Part shown: positions 8,465-17,508 of the stretch, piece by piece
Numbering within the stretch: the stretch's first letter is position 1
Layout: each line of letters begins with the position of its first letter
Source of the DNA: Dehalococcoidia bacterium
GTDB lineage: Bacteria; Chloroflexota; Dehalococcoidia; Lucifugimonadales; Lucifugimonadaceae
Length of the DNA: 35,733 bases
Reading direction: 5' to 3'
Assembly (NCBI GenBank): GCA_028285005.1
Contig: JANQQP010000013.1
Span: 1 to 35,733, forward strand
Position numbers and translations under genes: made by a program
The notes under the pieces: model-generated
What the model saw: only the letters and a program-made list of their open reading frames with translations
The model's database searches: none
Told to the model about the DNA's origin: nothing

Positions 8465-8564
8465 GGTTCACTCCGTGTAGGCCTATTTGGCCCTTTAACC
8501 CATACTCATAGTCCTGTACCCGGAGTCGGATGCCATCCGTGGAGTCCGCCAGTCGTGGCGAGGG

Positions 8565-8596
8565 TTGGCGAACCTGATCATCTCGCCGCGTATAAT
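8565..8596 (+). promoter_or_regulatory. Possible promoter of lpdA
   Basis: A perfect TATAAT (8591-8596) lies about 108 bases before the lpdA ATG. The nearest -35-like hexamer, TTGGCG (8565-8570), is 20 bases away, longer than the ideal 17. The -10 is good and the -35 is doubtful. If used, it would give a leader of about 100 nt. Confidence 0.35.
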
Positions 8597-8703
8597 CGAC
8601 TGTTGCGAACCGAATTTGACTTCGACAGCAGACCGGCGCGTTCCAAATCAGGCGGCAGCGCCTTCCTACACAACAGTCTCACAACCAACGGAAACCTACA
8701 GAA

Positions 8704-10113
8704 ATGGCAGACACCTCATTCGACTTGATCGTTATTGGCGCAGGCCCCGGCGGATACCACGCCGCAATTCGTGGCGCGCAACTCGGCCTGAGCGTAGCCG
8801 TCGTTGAGAAAGACGACGGAACGGGCATCGGGGGTCTTGGCGGAGTCTGCTTGAACTGGGGCTGTATCCCTTCGAAGTCGCTGCTCAAGAACGCCGAGCT
8901 TGTCAACCACATCAATGAGGCTGACGAATGGGGGCTTTCGTTCGACAACTTCAAGGCGGACATGGGCAAGGCGGTTGACCGCAGCCGCAAGGTTTCTGCA
9001 AGGCTCACGCAGGGCATCGGCTTCCTATTCCGCAAGAACAAGATCACGCTGGTGCAAGGCAAGGCCACGCTCAAGTCATCGACACAGGTTGAGGTCGAGG
9101 GCGGCGACACGCTGACCGCCAAGAACATCGTGATCGCGACCGGCGCCCGCGCCCGCTCACTCCCTGGTCTCGAGATCGACGGCGAGACCATCATCACCAG
9201 CCGCAACGCTCTCGAACTACGCGACCAGCCAAAAGCGATTGCGATTGTTGGCGCCAGTGCCATCGGATGTGAGTTCGCCTACTACTTCAACGCCTACGGC
9301 ACCGAAGTCCGTATGTTCGAGGTGTTGGAGCACCTTGTGCCGAAGGAGGACGAGGAGGTCTCTAAGGAGCTTGAGCGGCAGTTCGGCAAGCAAGGGATCT
9401 CATTCGCGTTGGGAGCGATGGTCAAGGGCGTCAGCAAGAAAGGCAAGCGGCTGATCGTGAGCTACGAGGAGGGTGGCGAGGAGAAGGAGTTCACCTGCGA
9501 CAAGGTGCTTCTCGGCGTTGGCGTGCAGCCGAACACGGACGGAATCGGCCTGGAAGATGTTGGCGTGAAGACGAACGAGGCTGGCTTCATCGAGGTTGAC
9601 GGCAACATGCGCACGAACGTTGGCGGCGTGTATGCGGTCGGCGACGTGAACGGCAAGCTGGCGCTGGCGCACGTCGCATTTGACCAGGGTGTCGTAGCCG
9701 CTGAGACGATCGCCGGGCACGAGACGCAGCCGATTGAGGACTACTTGGCGATGCCTCGCTGCACCTACTGCAACCCGCAGATCGCTTCGATCGGCCTGAC
9801 CGAGGCGCAGGCGAAGGAACAGGGCATCAACGTGAAGATCGGCAAGGTGCCGTTCGCCGTAGCCGGGAAGTCGGTTGCAATCGGTGATCCCGAAGGCTTC
9901 GCCAAGATCATCACGGACGGCGACACCGGCGAGGTCGTAGGCGCGCACGTGATCGGACCCGAGGCGACAGAGCTGATCGCAGAGATAGGCATGCTGAAGT
10001 ACCTCGAAGGCACGAACCTGGAGCTACACAAACTAACGCACGCCCACCCGACGCTGTCAGAGGCGATCAAGGAGGCCGGCGCTCAGGTGACCGGCGAGGC
10101 CATCCACTTCTAA
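8704..10113 (+). CDS. lpdA: Dihydrolipoyl dehydrogenase (E3)
   Basis: A 469-residue FAD/NAD-dependent disulfide oxidoreductase. The FAD-binding GAGPGG lies at 12-17, and the redox disulfide C49/C54 is in GVCLNWGCIPSK. The second nucleotide fold has GASAIGCEFA near 183, the FAD ribityl contact is YAVGDVNG, and the catalytic dyad is H448/E453 in HAHPTLSE. This is the full pattern of the E3 subunit that reoxidises lipoyl groups of 2-oxoacid dehydrogenases and the glycine cleavage system. No E1, E2 or gcv genes adjoin it, so its partner complex is not indicated. The ATG start fits the family N-terminus; the ribosome site is weak. Confidence 0.95.
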   Translation: MADTSFDLIVIGAGPGGYHAAIRGAQLGLSVAVVEKDDGTGIGGLGGVCLNWGCIPSKSLLKNAELVNHINEADEWGLSFDNFKADMGKAVDRSRKVSARLTQGIGFLFRKNKITLVQGKATLKSSTQVEVEGGDTLTAKNIVIATGARARSLPGLEIDGETIITSRNALELRDQPKAIAIVGASAIGCEFAYYFNAYGTEVRMFEVLEHLVPKEDEEVSKELERQFGKQGISFALGAMVKGVSKKGKRLIVSYEEGGEEKEFTCDKVLLGVGVQPNTDGIGLEDVGVKTNEAGFIEVDGNMRTNVGGVYAVGDVNGKLALAHVAFDQGVVAAETIAGHETQPIEDYLAMPRCTYCNPQIASIGLTEAQAKEQGINVKIGKVPFAVAGKSVAIGDPEGFAKIITDGDTGEVVGAHVIGPEATELIAEIGMLKYLEGTNLELHKLTHAHPTLSEAIKEAGAQVTGEAIHF

Positions 10114-10262
10114 GGTGGTAGCGGCACTTTCGCCAGGACAGCGAACAGCCGCCAACTCGAACCAGTCGGAGGGCGATGGCGGTCAGGTACATCCGGCCCG
10201 CGACGAGGCCCCGGCGAGCTAGCTCACCGAGGCCTGTCCATGTCAGCATGTCCTGAGACGCG

Positions 10263-10970
10263 TCAGTTGGGTAGACCGAGTCGGACACGCTTCGATGCCG
10301 GGAACGGGATGCCGTCGATCGGCGCGTCGGGCGGCGGCGCGCTGATGATCGGGACCGCATCCTCATCGGGAATTCCGTCAAGGTTTTTGTCCACGTCGGG
10401 GACACCATCTCCGTCTTCGTCCGCGGTGTAGTCGTAGACACGCAGAACGGTCTCCGCGCTCTTGGTGTTGCAGCCATCGAGCCACATCGATCCGATCATG
10501 GTGGTGATGTGCTGGATCTGGCCTCGCTCACCTTCGATGTCCTTGATTCCGTAGCCGATCGCGCTCACGTCATACTTGCGTCGTGGTGGACCGTCGTCAT
10601 CATCATCGTCGTCACCTCGCCTCGAACTGGCGAGCCGGGCGGTGCCTTCCATGCCGATCCATGTGTCGGTCTCTGCAAGAGCCGGATGACCCCACGTGAC
10701 GTTTACGTTCTTGAACTCCATCCGGTAGTTCAGTGTCCGCAAATCGATGGGACTGAACTGCTCGGTGTAGGTCAATGGCACCGCAGTGGGATCACCGCCA
10801 ACGTCGTTTCCAACCCACGTCCCGGCCGGATTGCAGAAGAAGTTGGTGAACCTGGCGTTAGACGCCGCTTCGGCCTCTTCTCCGTCTACAAGACCGCTGG
10901 CGAAAGTCACTCCGACCGCCACGGTGGCGACCAGCGCGACTAAAGCCAGCAATCGATTCAATCTCTTCAT
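10263..10970 (-). CDS. Secreted protein with calcium-binding-like Asp repeats
   Basis: About 235 residues. The ATG at 10970 is preferred over the longer frame (to 11006) because AAGGAG lies about 9 bases upstream and it opens a clean signal peptide (KRLNRLLALVALVATVAVGV). The mature part has a FFCNPAGTWVGNDVGGDP opening, a run of seven aspartates between basic patches (RRGDDDDDDDG), and near the C-terminus DEDGDGVPDVDKNLDGIPDED, spaced like thrombospondin-type-3/EF-hand-like calcium loops. The role is unknown; an extracellular location is likely. It lies between lpdA (convergent) and the LuxR-type regulator upstream on the same strand. Confidence 0.65.
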   Translation of the reverse strand: MKRLNRLLALVALVATVAVGVTFASGLVDGEEAEAASNARFTNFFCNPAGTWVGNDVGGDPTAVPLTYTEQFSPIDLRTLNYRMEFKNVNVTWGHPALAETDTWIGMEGTARLASSRRGDDDDDDDGPPRRKYDVSAIGYGIKDIEGERGQIQHITTMIGSMWLDGCNTKSAETVLRVYDYTADEDGDGVPDVDKNLDGIPDEDAVPIISAPPPDAPIDGIPFPASKRVRLGLPN

Positions 10971-11084
10971 CAGTAAGTCTCCTTCCAAGGAACTCGTCAG
11001 GCCCAACTGAGACCCTGGTGAAGACAGTGGCTGGATCGCGGCTCAGACAACTCACGCGATCGCGTGAAAGTTATCTCCGGTTGA

Positions 11085-13172
11085 TTAGTCGCCGTTCAGG
11101 CGAGCCCATTTCTGAGCGGCTTCGGCGCGCGTTGCGACACCGAGCTTGATCAGCAGATTGCGCACGTGGGAATCTACGGTGTACGGACTGATGACCAGCT
11201 CCGCCGCGATCTGCCTGTTTGACATGCCCCTGGCGATGCATTCGACGACCTGGCGCTCTCGGTCTGTTAGAGATTCCTGCTCGCCCTGTCCGAACCTGCT
11301 CCGGCCACTGCGCTGGAGGACTGAGTGGATGGTGTCGAGCCCTGCCACAACACCGATCTCGTTTGCCGTGTCTATAGCTCGTCTGGCCAGTGCCACGGAT
11401 GCCTTCGCAGGTGAATTGCCAGACCGCCCCGGCAGCCCGAGAAGCGTCTTCGACAGGCCAAGCGTCATCAGCCGCATACCACGCTGCTCGCAGTATCTGA
11501 TGCCATAGCGGAGGATCCGCTCTCCGCGGGTTCTGTCGCCTGAGTGCACCGCAAGCAATGCGACGGTATCGAGGACCCACCACGGCGGTTTTCCGCCAAA
11601 CAATGCGCCGTACTCTGCATCGAGCCGAGCGATCGTGGTGGTGTCGTTGTCGATGATTGCGATTTTGGCAGCGGGCTCCATCGCGACCATTTGTTGGAGT
11701 GGCATGCCCGTGCCGAGTTTCGGCGGTTCGATGATGAGTCTCGCCCTCGTGACAAGATCGTCGTCGCCGGTCAACTGGCCGAGGTCGAGCAACATGCCGG
11801 CCCACACCGTGGTGGGTGAGAAGCCGACGGCGAGGCGATTCGGGTCGCTAGCCGGTAGTTCCAGCTGGTTGATCATTTCCAGCCAGCGTTCGTACGCCTC
11901 TTTATGCCCGGTCTGAAATGCGATGTATGCGAGCAGGACGATGGGTATCGGCCATTTCGACTGCAACCGGTGTGTGCGTTCGAGGTGATATTCGGCCTCG
12001 TTGAGATCGCCCGCACTTAATCTGGATCGTCCCATCACCATCTCGCCAAGCGTCGTGTGGAGCTGATTGCTGGTTCGTTCACCAGCCGCCGCCATCCGCT
12101 CGCCGATCGAGTAGACTAGGTCCAAATCGCCATTCAGCATGCCGACGCTCACCATGCTTTCGCAGGCGTCCAGTTCAGCCAGCCTTTCAGGGTCGGAAGT
12201 TGATCTGCTGAGCACGTAAGAGGCGTCGGCGTTAGCGGCCTCGGCGTCTAGGGCATAGACAGAGATAAACGCGCGTGCAGCCAGTCCGCGGAGTCGATAG
12301 TCTTCTCGACCGAGCGCTATGGCCTGGTCGATCGCCGAGTTGACGGTCACCATCGCCGATTTCTTGTCGGCGCGTTCAAGTAGGTAGGCGCGGGCCAGCC
12401 GGATCTTTATCAACGTAGAGTCTTCAAGGCGCTCTTCAGCCAGTGATGATGCGCGCTCCAGGAAGCCGACCGTTGCGTCCTGTCCATGTAGCGCCGGGAG
12501 CGGTCTCCCTGCGATCTCGAGCGCAGCGTCAATGTCGCCAAGCTCTGCATAGGCGTTCATCGCGGCTTCCATCACACCTGTGGTCTCGTGCTGACTCCAC
12601 ACTTCGAGCGTCGCCAGCATCGATCGGCTGAGTTCAGCGAGCAGATCTGCTTGCAGTCTCGATATCTTTGATCTGCCAATCAGCTCCATGCCGGATTCGA
12701 CTACTTTTCGCGCCGCTTCGTGTTCGTCTCTATCGTTGAGAAGCTTGCCGGCGCTCAGGCAGTAGCTTGCGGCTTGTTCCCCTGAGACTAGTGGTACGGC
12801 GCCAACGTAGTGGTGAGCGAGGTACTTAGCGTTCTTTTCGGTGATGCCGCCGTCTCGTCCCTCGAATCCCTGGGCGACTGCCAGGTTAAGAGCCGCCCGT
12901 TTTGCGGGCCCAAGGCGTTCCACGATTGCCGCTCGGACCGACTCGTCAGAGAAGCTCCAGGTGCGGTCGTGTGATTCAATCAGGACGCCGGATTCGCATG
13001 CGCTGCTCACGGTTTGGAACGCCGCCAGCTGTTCAGATTCGGGACGCGAATGAAGTACCAGGGCGCGATCGGCCTGTCCTGCGGCGACCGCCACAAGGCC
13101 GAGCACTTCGAGTTCATGTGCCTCGAGAGCGCCTGGTTTCGGCAAATCGTCCCTTGTGCCTTCCACTTCCAT
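11085..13172 (-). CDS. LuxR-family regulator, ATPase half missing
   Basis: 695 residues. The C-terminal ~65 residues are a LuxR DNA-binding domain (LTDRERQVVECIARGMSNRQ, then TVDSHVRNLLIKLGV). The long middle is helical and TPR-like, as in MalT/LAL regulators. The N-terminus begins directly in what looks like the winged-helix region that follows the AAA/NTPase core (LEAHELEVLGLVAVAAG; FSDESVRAAIVERL), and no Walker A or B is present. An in-frame TAA sits two codons before the ATG, so the frame cannot extend. It is either an ATPase-less variant or a 5'-truncated relic. It is divergent from the frameshifted propeller gene 150 bp away. Its target is unknown. Confidence 0.75.
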   Translation of the reverse strand: MEVEGTRDDLPKPGALEAHELEVLGLVAVAAGQADRALVLHSRPESEQLAAFQTVSSACESGVLIESHDRTWSFSDESVRAAIVERLGPAKRAALNLAVAQGFEGRDGGITEKNAKYLAHHYVGAVPLVSGEQAASYCLSAGKLLNDRDEHEAARKVVESGMELIGRSKISRLQADLLAELSRSMLATLEVWSQHETTGVMEAAMNAYAELGDIDAALEIAGRPLPALHGQDATVGFLERASSLAEERLEDSTLIKIRLARAYLLERADKKSAMVTVNSAIDQAIALGREDYRLRGLAARAFISVYALDAEAANADASYVLSRSTSDPERLAELDACESMVSVGMLNGDLDLVYSIGERMAAAGERTSNQLHTTLGEMVMGRSRLSAGDLNEAEYHLERTHRLQSKWPIPIVLLAYIAFQTGHKEAYERWLEMINQLELPASDPNRLAVGFSPTTVWAGMLLDLGQLTGDDDLVTRARLIIEPPKLGTGMPLQQMVAMEPAAKIAIIDNDTTTIARLDAEYGALFGGKPPWWVLDTVALLAVHSGDRTRGERILRYGIRYCEQRGMRLMTLGLSKTLLGLPGRSGNSPAKASVALARRAIDTANEIGVVAGLDTIHSVLQRSGRSRFGQGEQESLTDRERQVVECIARGMSNRQIAAELVISPYTVDSHVRNLLIKLGVATRAEAAQKWARLNGD

Positions 13173-13321
13173 CGCATCTTAATTCGGAGCAGTTTCGGCG
13201 AATTTTACTCACGGACCGCTATGATTCGGGCACTTTCCTGCTGTGGTGGTGAACATGGTGGCTCTTTGGCACAATCACCCCGAGCCACAATTGATGCCAA
13301 CGGTCGACTGGAGCGATCGAT

Positions 13322-14027
13322 ATGCAAGCAACTAGTCGAGTCGGTACTGAGATCCCTACGCCTGTTGTGAATCCGAACGGTTTGCAATGGTTCGAAGATG
13401 AGCTGTTCATCCTGGACCAGCAGACCGACGATGTGGCGGTTGTCGATGACGAAGGGCATCTGCTGCGCCGCTTTGAGACTCCGACGGAGAACGGTTCTGG
13501 CATCACTGTGGGCGGAGGTTTCCTGTGGACGGCTTCGAACGGCACGACCAATGCGGCCGTACAGGGACAGCGACACGCATGTGAGCGGCGTCCTGCAGCT
13601 TGACCTTGAGTCTGGCGAACTGGTGGCTCGACATCCCATTGGCGATACCGGCATCCATGGCATCGAATGGGACCACGAACGCAATATGCTCTGGTACACG
13701 GCGACCGGCCCGAAGGAGATCGTGCTCGTTGACGCCCTGAACGGCTTCAAGGAGCAGAGCCGAATCCAGTGTGAAACGGTTCGGCTGCATGGGCTCGCTA
13801 TCGAGGGTGATGGCATCTGGTGCGCTCATACCACCGATAACGTCATCATCCACTACCACATGGAGACCGGCGCGGAGCTCGACCGCATCGCGATGGGGCC
13901 AGAAGACCCGTTTGTGCACGGGCTATCGATCAGGGACGGTGTGCTGTGGTTCGCGGACGCCAACTTCGCGGGCAAGCACAGTACCGGTGTCCGAGGCCGC
14001 CCGGCGATCGGAACTGTCAGCCGCTAG
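13322..14027 (+). pseudogene. Beta-propeller-like protein, frameshifted
   Basis: Two overlapping frames make one protein. The first (13322 to about 13559) gives NPNGLQWFEDELFILDQQTD and GSGITVGGGFLWTASNGT. The second (from about 13560) gives YRDSDTHVSGVLQLDLESGE, then GIHGIEWDHERNMLWYTAT and HGLAIEGDGIWCAHTTD. These repeated G-hydrophobic-W blades resemble NHL/SMP-30-like propellers. The reading frame changes by one base near 13559, within gcggccgtacagg; deleting one G there rejoins N-A-A-Y-R-D. No slippery run is visible, so decay or a base-calling error is more likely than programmed shifting. The repaired product would be about 234 residues, with no signal peptide. Confidence 0.6.
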
Positions 14028-14033
14028 TGAAGG

Positions 14034-17000
14034 CTAGGTAGCTGCGGGACGCCGGGCCGATTGCTTCCAGAAGTACCAGCCGGCGCCACCTGCTGCGGCG
14101 AGTACGGCGAGCACTATCAACACGATGATCAGCGCCAACGATCCGCCGCCATCGCCAGACTCCGCCGGTTCACCCGAGTCTGTGGTGAACAGGACCTGGG
14201 GCGTAGCGGTGGCCTGTGCGGAGATGTCGCCGGTTCCCGTTGTCACGGAGTCCTCTGCTGGCAAGCCTTCCACCGTCGACTCATGAACCGCCTGATTGCC
14301 GTTCCGGTCGGAGGCCGTTAATACGAACTCGGCTCCGTCCGGGAGCGGGCCTCTCGTGGCGAACAGTCCAGTCGGCGCGTTGTAGGTGTACAGCGTAGAT
14401 TCGCCGTCGACCGTGAGTGAGATCGACTCCGGGTCGACACCTGAGCCTGCGTCGCCGATGAATGCGGTGAAGCCTGCCTGAGTCACTACGGGCTCGATCT
14501 CAGGAGCGGTTGAGTCGAGTCCGACCACGAACGTGCCGAACTCTGTGATTTGAGCGGTTGCGACCTTGTTAGCCGCGTCGATCTCAGTCGGCAGCGGCTC
14601 CCACACGCCGTTACCAGCATGCCGGTAGACCAACAAGTCGTCAGGATTATCGGGCTCCGAAAGATACGACAGGCTGATCTCTATCGGTGGGTCGACGGTT
14701 ACACCGAACGGTCCGACGTCCATGAACTCCGAAGCGTGGAAGTGCGGTGGCCCGAATCGCGGTATGTGAGATGAGTACGCCACCTGGAAGTTGCGCGCAT
14801 CACCTGCCGGCCCAAGTGAGCCGCCCGGTATCACCCATTCGGGCAAGAGGAGCGCAGACCAGACACGCGCCGCTACCTGGAGTTCGGTGATCTCCTGGTC
14901 GAGTGCATCACGAACTGTTCTTGACCCGCCGTTGATGTTGATCAACGCCGTTTCCGTGTTGTCGGTCGAAGCGTCGACCGATAGCTCGTCGCCCGCCAGC
15001 CAATCCTTGATCACCCAGCTGGCTCCGGTGGCGCCAGGGAATGTCGCCGCCAGCGCATCGGCGAGGATCGGCCCGACGATCTCAGTGGCGGTCTGGGTTG
15101 AGGCCGTTGTGTCCTCGAACGGGAACTCCGAAATCTGTACCAGGCCGCGTTCACCGTCGTTGTCAGTCAGCAGTCGCCAGTCCTGCGTCTTCTGGCCGAC
15201 AGTCAACCTCCAGTCGCCTCCGACCTCGACTTCGCCCTTGATGCTGATCCCGATCAGGATCTTCTCACCGAATGCGAGTGACGGACGGAAGCCGGTGCCC
15301 TTCGTCTTCTTTACGGTCACCGTGCCTTCGGTGTTCTTGACTGCGTGTTCGAAGATTTCGGTAATGACTTCGGGCGAGAAGGTGACGCCAGCAGTTGGAT
15401 CGGCGAATGAGCGCACCAGTTCGCCAACGATGTTGCCAGCGCGGTTCAGCTGGTCGGCATCGAACTCGAGAATCAGCGCGTCTGACTCGATACGCTCGGC
15501 CCATGTAGTTCCGGACTTGAGTGTGAACTTGACTGTTTTCAGACGACCTGTGGTTGGTGGGCCGTCGAACGTGAGTTCCATCTCGACAGACAGGTTGCCG
15601 GTCACGTTGTAGTCGAGCCGCTCGTCTTCGAAGTAGATCGGTATGACAGACAGGTTGAGAATGCCTGCGCCGCCAGCCGAGGCTTGCAACACAAGCGCGT
15701 GGTCACCGGTTTTCCGGTCGAACTTCCAGGTGCCGGATACAGCGCCGTTCGCGGTCACTCCGAGGCCGTAGTTGAATGCGCCAAGCCCGGGCCTGTTAGC
15801 GGTGAAGATGCCGAGCTTGCCGCTGAGTTTCGCCGTGCCTGAGAGTCCAAACTCGTCGGCAGCCAGGTACTGCAGATAGTGCTCTCGAAGCACATCCTCG
15901 TTGAAGGCATCGACGAGGTATTCGATCGGTCCGCCCGCGATGTCAGCCCTCAAGCTGAAGACCTTCTCAAGCAGGAATGCACCCATGGCCAACTGCTGGT
16001 CGAGATCGCCGGCATCAGTGATGTCTATGGCAACCGTTTCGAAGGCCTTGAGCTCGAGCTCACCTTCGATCTCGGCCTTTGCACGCGGCGAGATCCAGCC
16101 CAGCTTGATGCCGCCTCCGATGCCGGTTGAACCGCTGAACCCCAGTGCCGTCGCTTCCGTTGACTCCAACTTGAAGGTGTTGTCTTCCTTGATCTCCATT
16201 GAGAGGCCGGACTCTCCTGCAAGCGAAATCCCGACACCGAACTCGCCCTTGGCGCTGGCGTTGAGAGTCATCTCGGCCTTGGTCGTGATATCGCGCTTCT
16301 TCGTAGTGAAGCCGAACGACGGCCAGTCAGCGGTCGACTCCTTCTCGCCGTCACGCGTGGCCGAAGTGAAGCTGAATAGCTGGGAACCTTCCAACAGTTC
16401 GGATGTCTCGATAAAGCAGCTCATGCGCCCCGGGATGCGAGTGTCACACCCGCCCGTTGGCGACAGTTCGACGACCATGCCGGAAACCGGCTCCTGCGTC
16501 TCGCTGTCCAGCACCTCGAACTCCCGGAACGCGGTCGCCCCGTGCTCGATCACCAGCTGATCGGCCGGTGGGTACTCGAAGCGGTCAAATACCCATACGG
16601 TGCTCTCGGGAGCTTCACCATCGAGCCGCTGCAGCCACACGCGGATGTTGTCCCCGGCAGGATAGGTGCCGGGTGGGAGCGGGTTTGTGCCACCGACGCT
16701 GAACCGCCATGTGCCCGCCTCTTTGGTGGTGAAGGCGTGGGCTGCGCGGTTGCGAATTCCCTGGTCCGTGGGAGTTCGGTGATCTATGTGGACATCGTCG
16801 TTCCAGCCCCAGCGGGCAAGTACGGACAGGTCTTCGACCCATCGGCTCGATTCGGTGTGCCCGTAGGCCTGGTTTTCGAGGTCGACCAGGGGTGATTGGA
16901 ACCCGAGCCATCGATTTTCGCTGTGGAGTTCGACATAAACCTCCGTAGTTGGCGGAAAGAACTGGGCCGGCATGCCGGGCGCAAGCAGCTCGAACCACAG

Positions 17001-17375
17001 CACGTAGGTGGCGTCTGCTTCCGTGTTGAAGGTGAAGTTGTGGTGAGTTGAGACCCATGGCGCCACACACTCTTCGTGACGGTCGAAGAAGGCGGTCCGT
17101 GTGTACGGAAACTCCTGGAGAGTCCAGCAGTCGTCAGGGACATTCGGCTCGTGGACGCCGACGGTTATCGGCGCGGCGTCGACGACGATCTCTACCGACC
17201 GGATCGGGTTCGCATCAGGATCGCCTGTGCCGTGACTCGCTGACGCAGGGAGGGTGTCGACGGCAACAGTACCGATCATCATCGCCGCGAGAATCAGGAT
17301 TAGGACTGCGAGAGGTCGTACCGGTCGGTTACTGGGCCGGGTGGTTTCTGACACGGATGCTGCTTTCTGACGCAA
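14034..17375 (-). CDS. Large membrane-anchored surface protein
   Basis: Up to 1113 residues. An N-terminal membrane or signal segment (VLILILAAMMIGTVAV) ends near SASHGTGD. The long body is beta-rich, with a stretch of Gly/Lys/Glu-rich alternation (residues about 370-620) and an Ig-like region near the C-terminus (GSGVDPESISLTVDGES, DRNGNQAVHES). A Thr/Gly/Ser linker leads to a single C-terminal helix (LALIIVLIVLAVLAAAGGAG) and the basic tail KQSARRPAAT. The topology is that of a cell-surface protein anchored by its C-terminus. I recognise no catalytic motif. The longest frame starts at TTG (17375); a GTG at 17354 is a plausible alternative. It converges on the propeller pseudogene with a six-base gap. 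Confidence 0.75.
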   Translation of the reverse strand: MRQKAASVSETTRPSNRPVRPLAVLILILAAMMIGTVAVDTLPASASHGTGDPDANPIRSVEIVVDAAPITVGVHEPNVPDDCWTLQEFPYTRTAFFDRHEECVAPWVSTHHNFTFNTEADATYVLWFELLAPGMPAQFFPPTTEVYVELHSENRWLGFQSPLVDLENQAYGHTESSRWVEDLSVLARWGWNDDVHIDHRTPTDQGIRNRAAHAFTTKEAGTWRFSVGGTNPLPPGTYPAGDNIRVWLQRLDGEAPESTVWVFDRFEYPPADQLVIEHGATAFREFEVLDSETQEPVSGMVVELSPTGGCDTRIPGRMSCFIETSELLEGSQLFSFTSATRDGEKESTADWPSFGFTTKKRDITTKAEMTLNASAKGEFGVGISLAGESGLSMEIKEDNTFKLESTEATALGFSGSTGIGGGIKLGWISPRAKAEIEGELELKAFETVAIDITDAGDLDQQLAMGAFLLEKVFSLRADIAGGPIEYLVDAFNEDVLREHYLQYLAADEFGLSGTAKLSGKLGIFTANRPGLGAFNYGLGVTANGAVSGTWKFDRKTGDHALVLQASAGGAGILNLSVIPIYFEDERLDYNVTGNLSVEMELTFDGPPTTGRLKTVKFTLKSGTTWAERIESDALILEFDADQLNRAGNIVGELVRSFADPTAGVTFSPEVITEIFEHAVKNTEGTVTVKKTKGTGFRPSLAFGEKILIGISIKGEVEVGGDWRLTVGQKTQDWRLLTDNDGERGLVQISEFPFEDTTASTQTATEIVGPILADALAATFPGATGASWVIKDWLAGDELSVDASTDNTETALININGGSRTVRDALDQEITELQVAARVWSALLLPEWVIPGGSLGPAGDARNFQVAYSSHIPRFGPPHFHASEFMDVGPFGVTVDPPIEISLSYLSEPDNPDDLLVYRHAGNGVWEPLPTEIDAANKVATAQITEFGTFVVGLDSTAPEIEPVVTQAGFTAFIGDAGSGVDPESISLTVDGESTLYTYNAPTGLFATRGPLPDGAEFVLTASDRNGNQAVHESTVEGLPAEDSVTTGTGDISAQATATPQVLFTTDSGEPAESGDGGGSLALIIVLIVLAVLAAAGGAGWYFWKQSARRPAAT

Positions 17376-17508
17376 TCGAGGAGGGATGGTTCAACTCTAG
17401 TGATTAACCATTCCTGCCTCAAGAGTGACGCGCAAGTGGAAGAGCATTTGGCCGCGAGTGGTCGCTGAGGCCATGAGTGCATTGCGTGGTCACACGCAGC
17501 GTTGATGG

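Noticed and set aside
13550..13565. Programmed ribosomal frameshifting in the propeller gene
   Set aside because: No slippery homopolymer or X-XXY-YYZ heptamer and no obvious downstream structure; mutation or sequence error is simpler.
14791..15612. Plus-strand 273-residue ORF opposite the large surface protein
   Set aside because: Ser/Pro/Val-rich with no family resemblance. The minus-strand frame has a signal, domains and an anchor; this is a GC-rich shadow.
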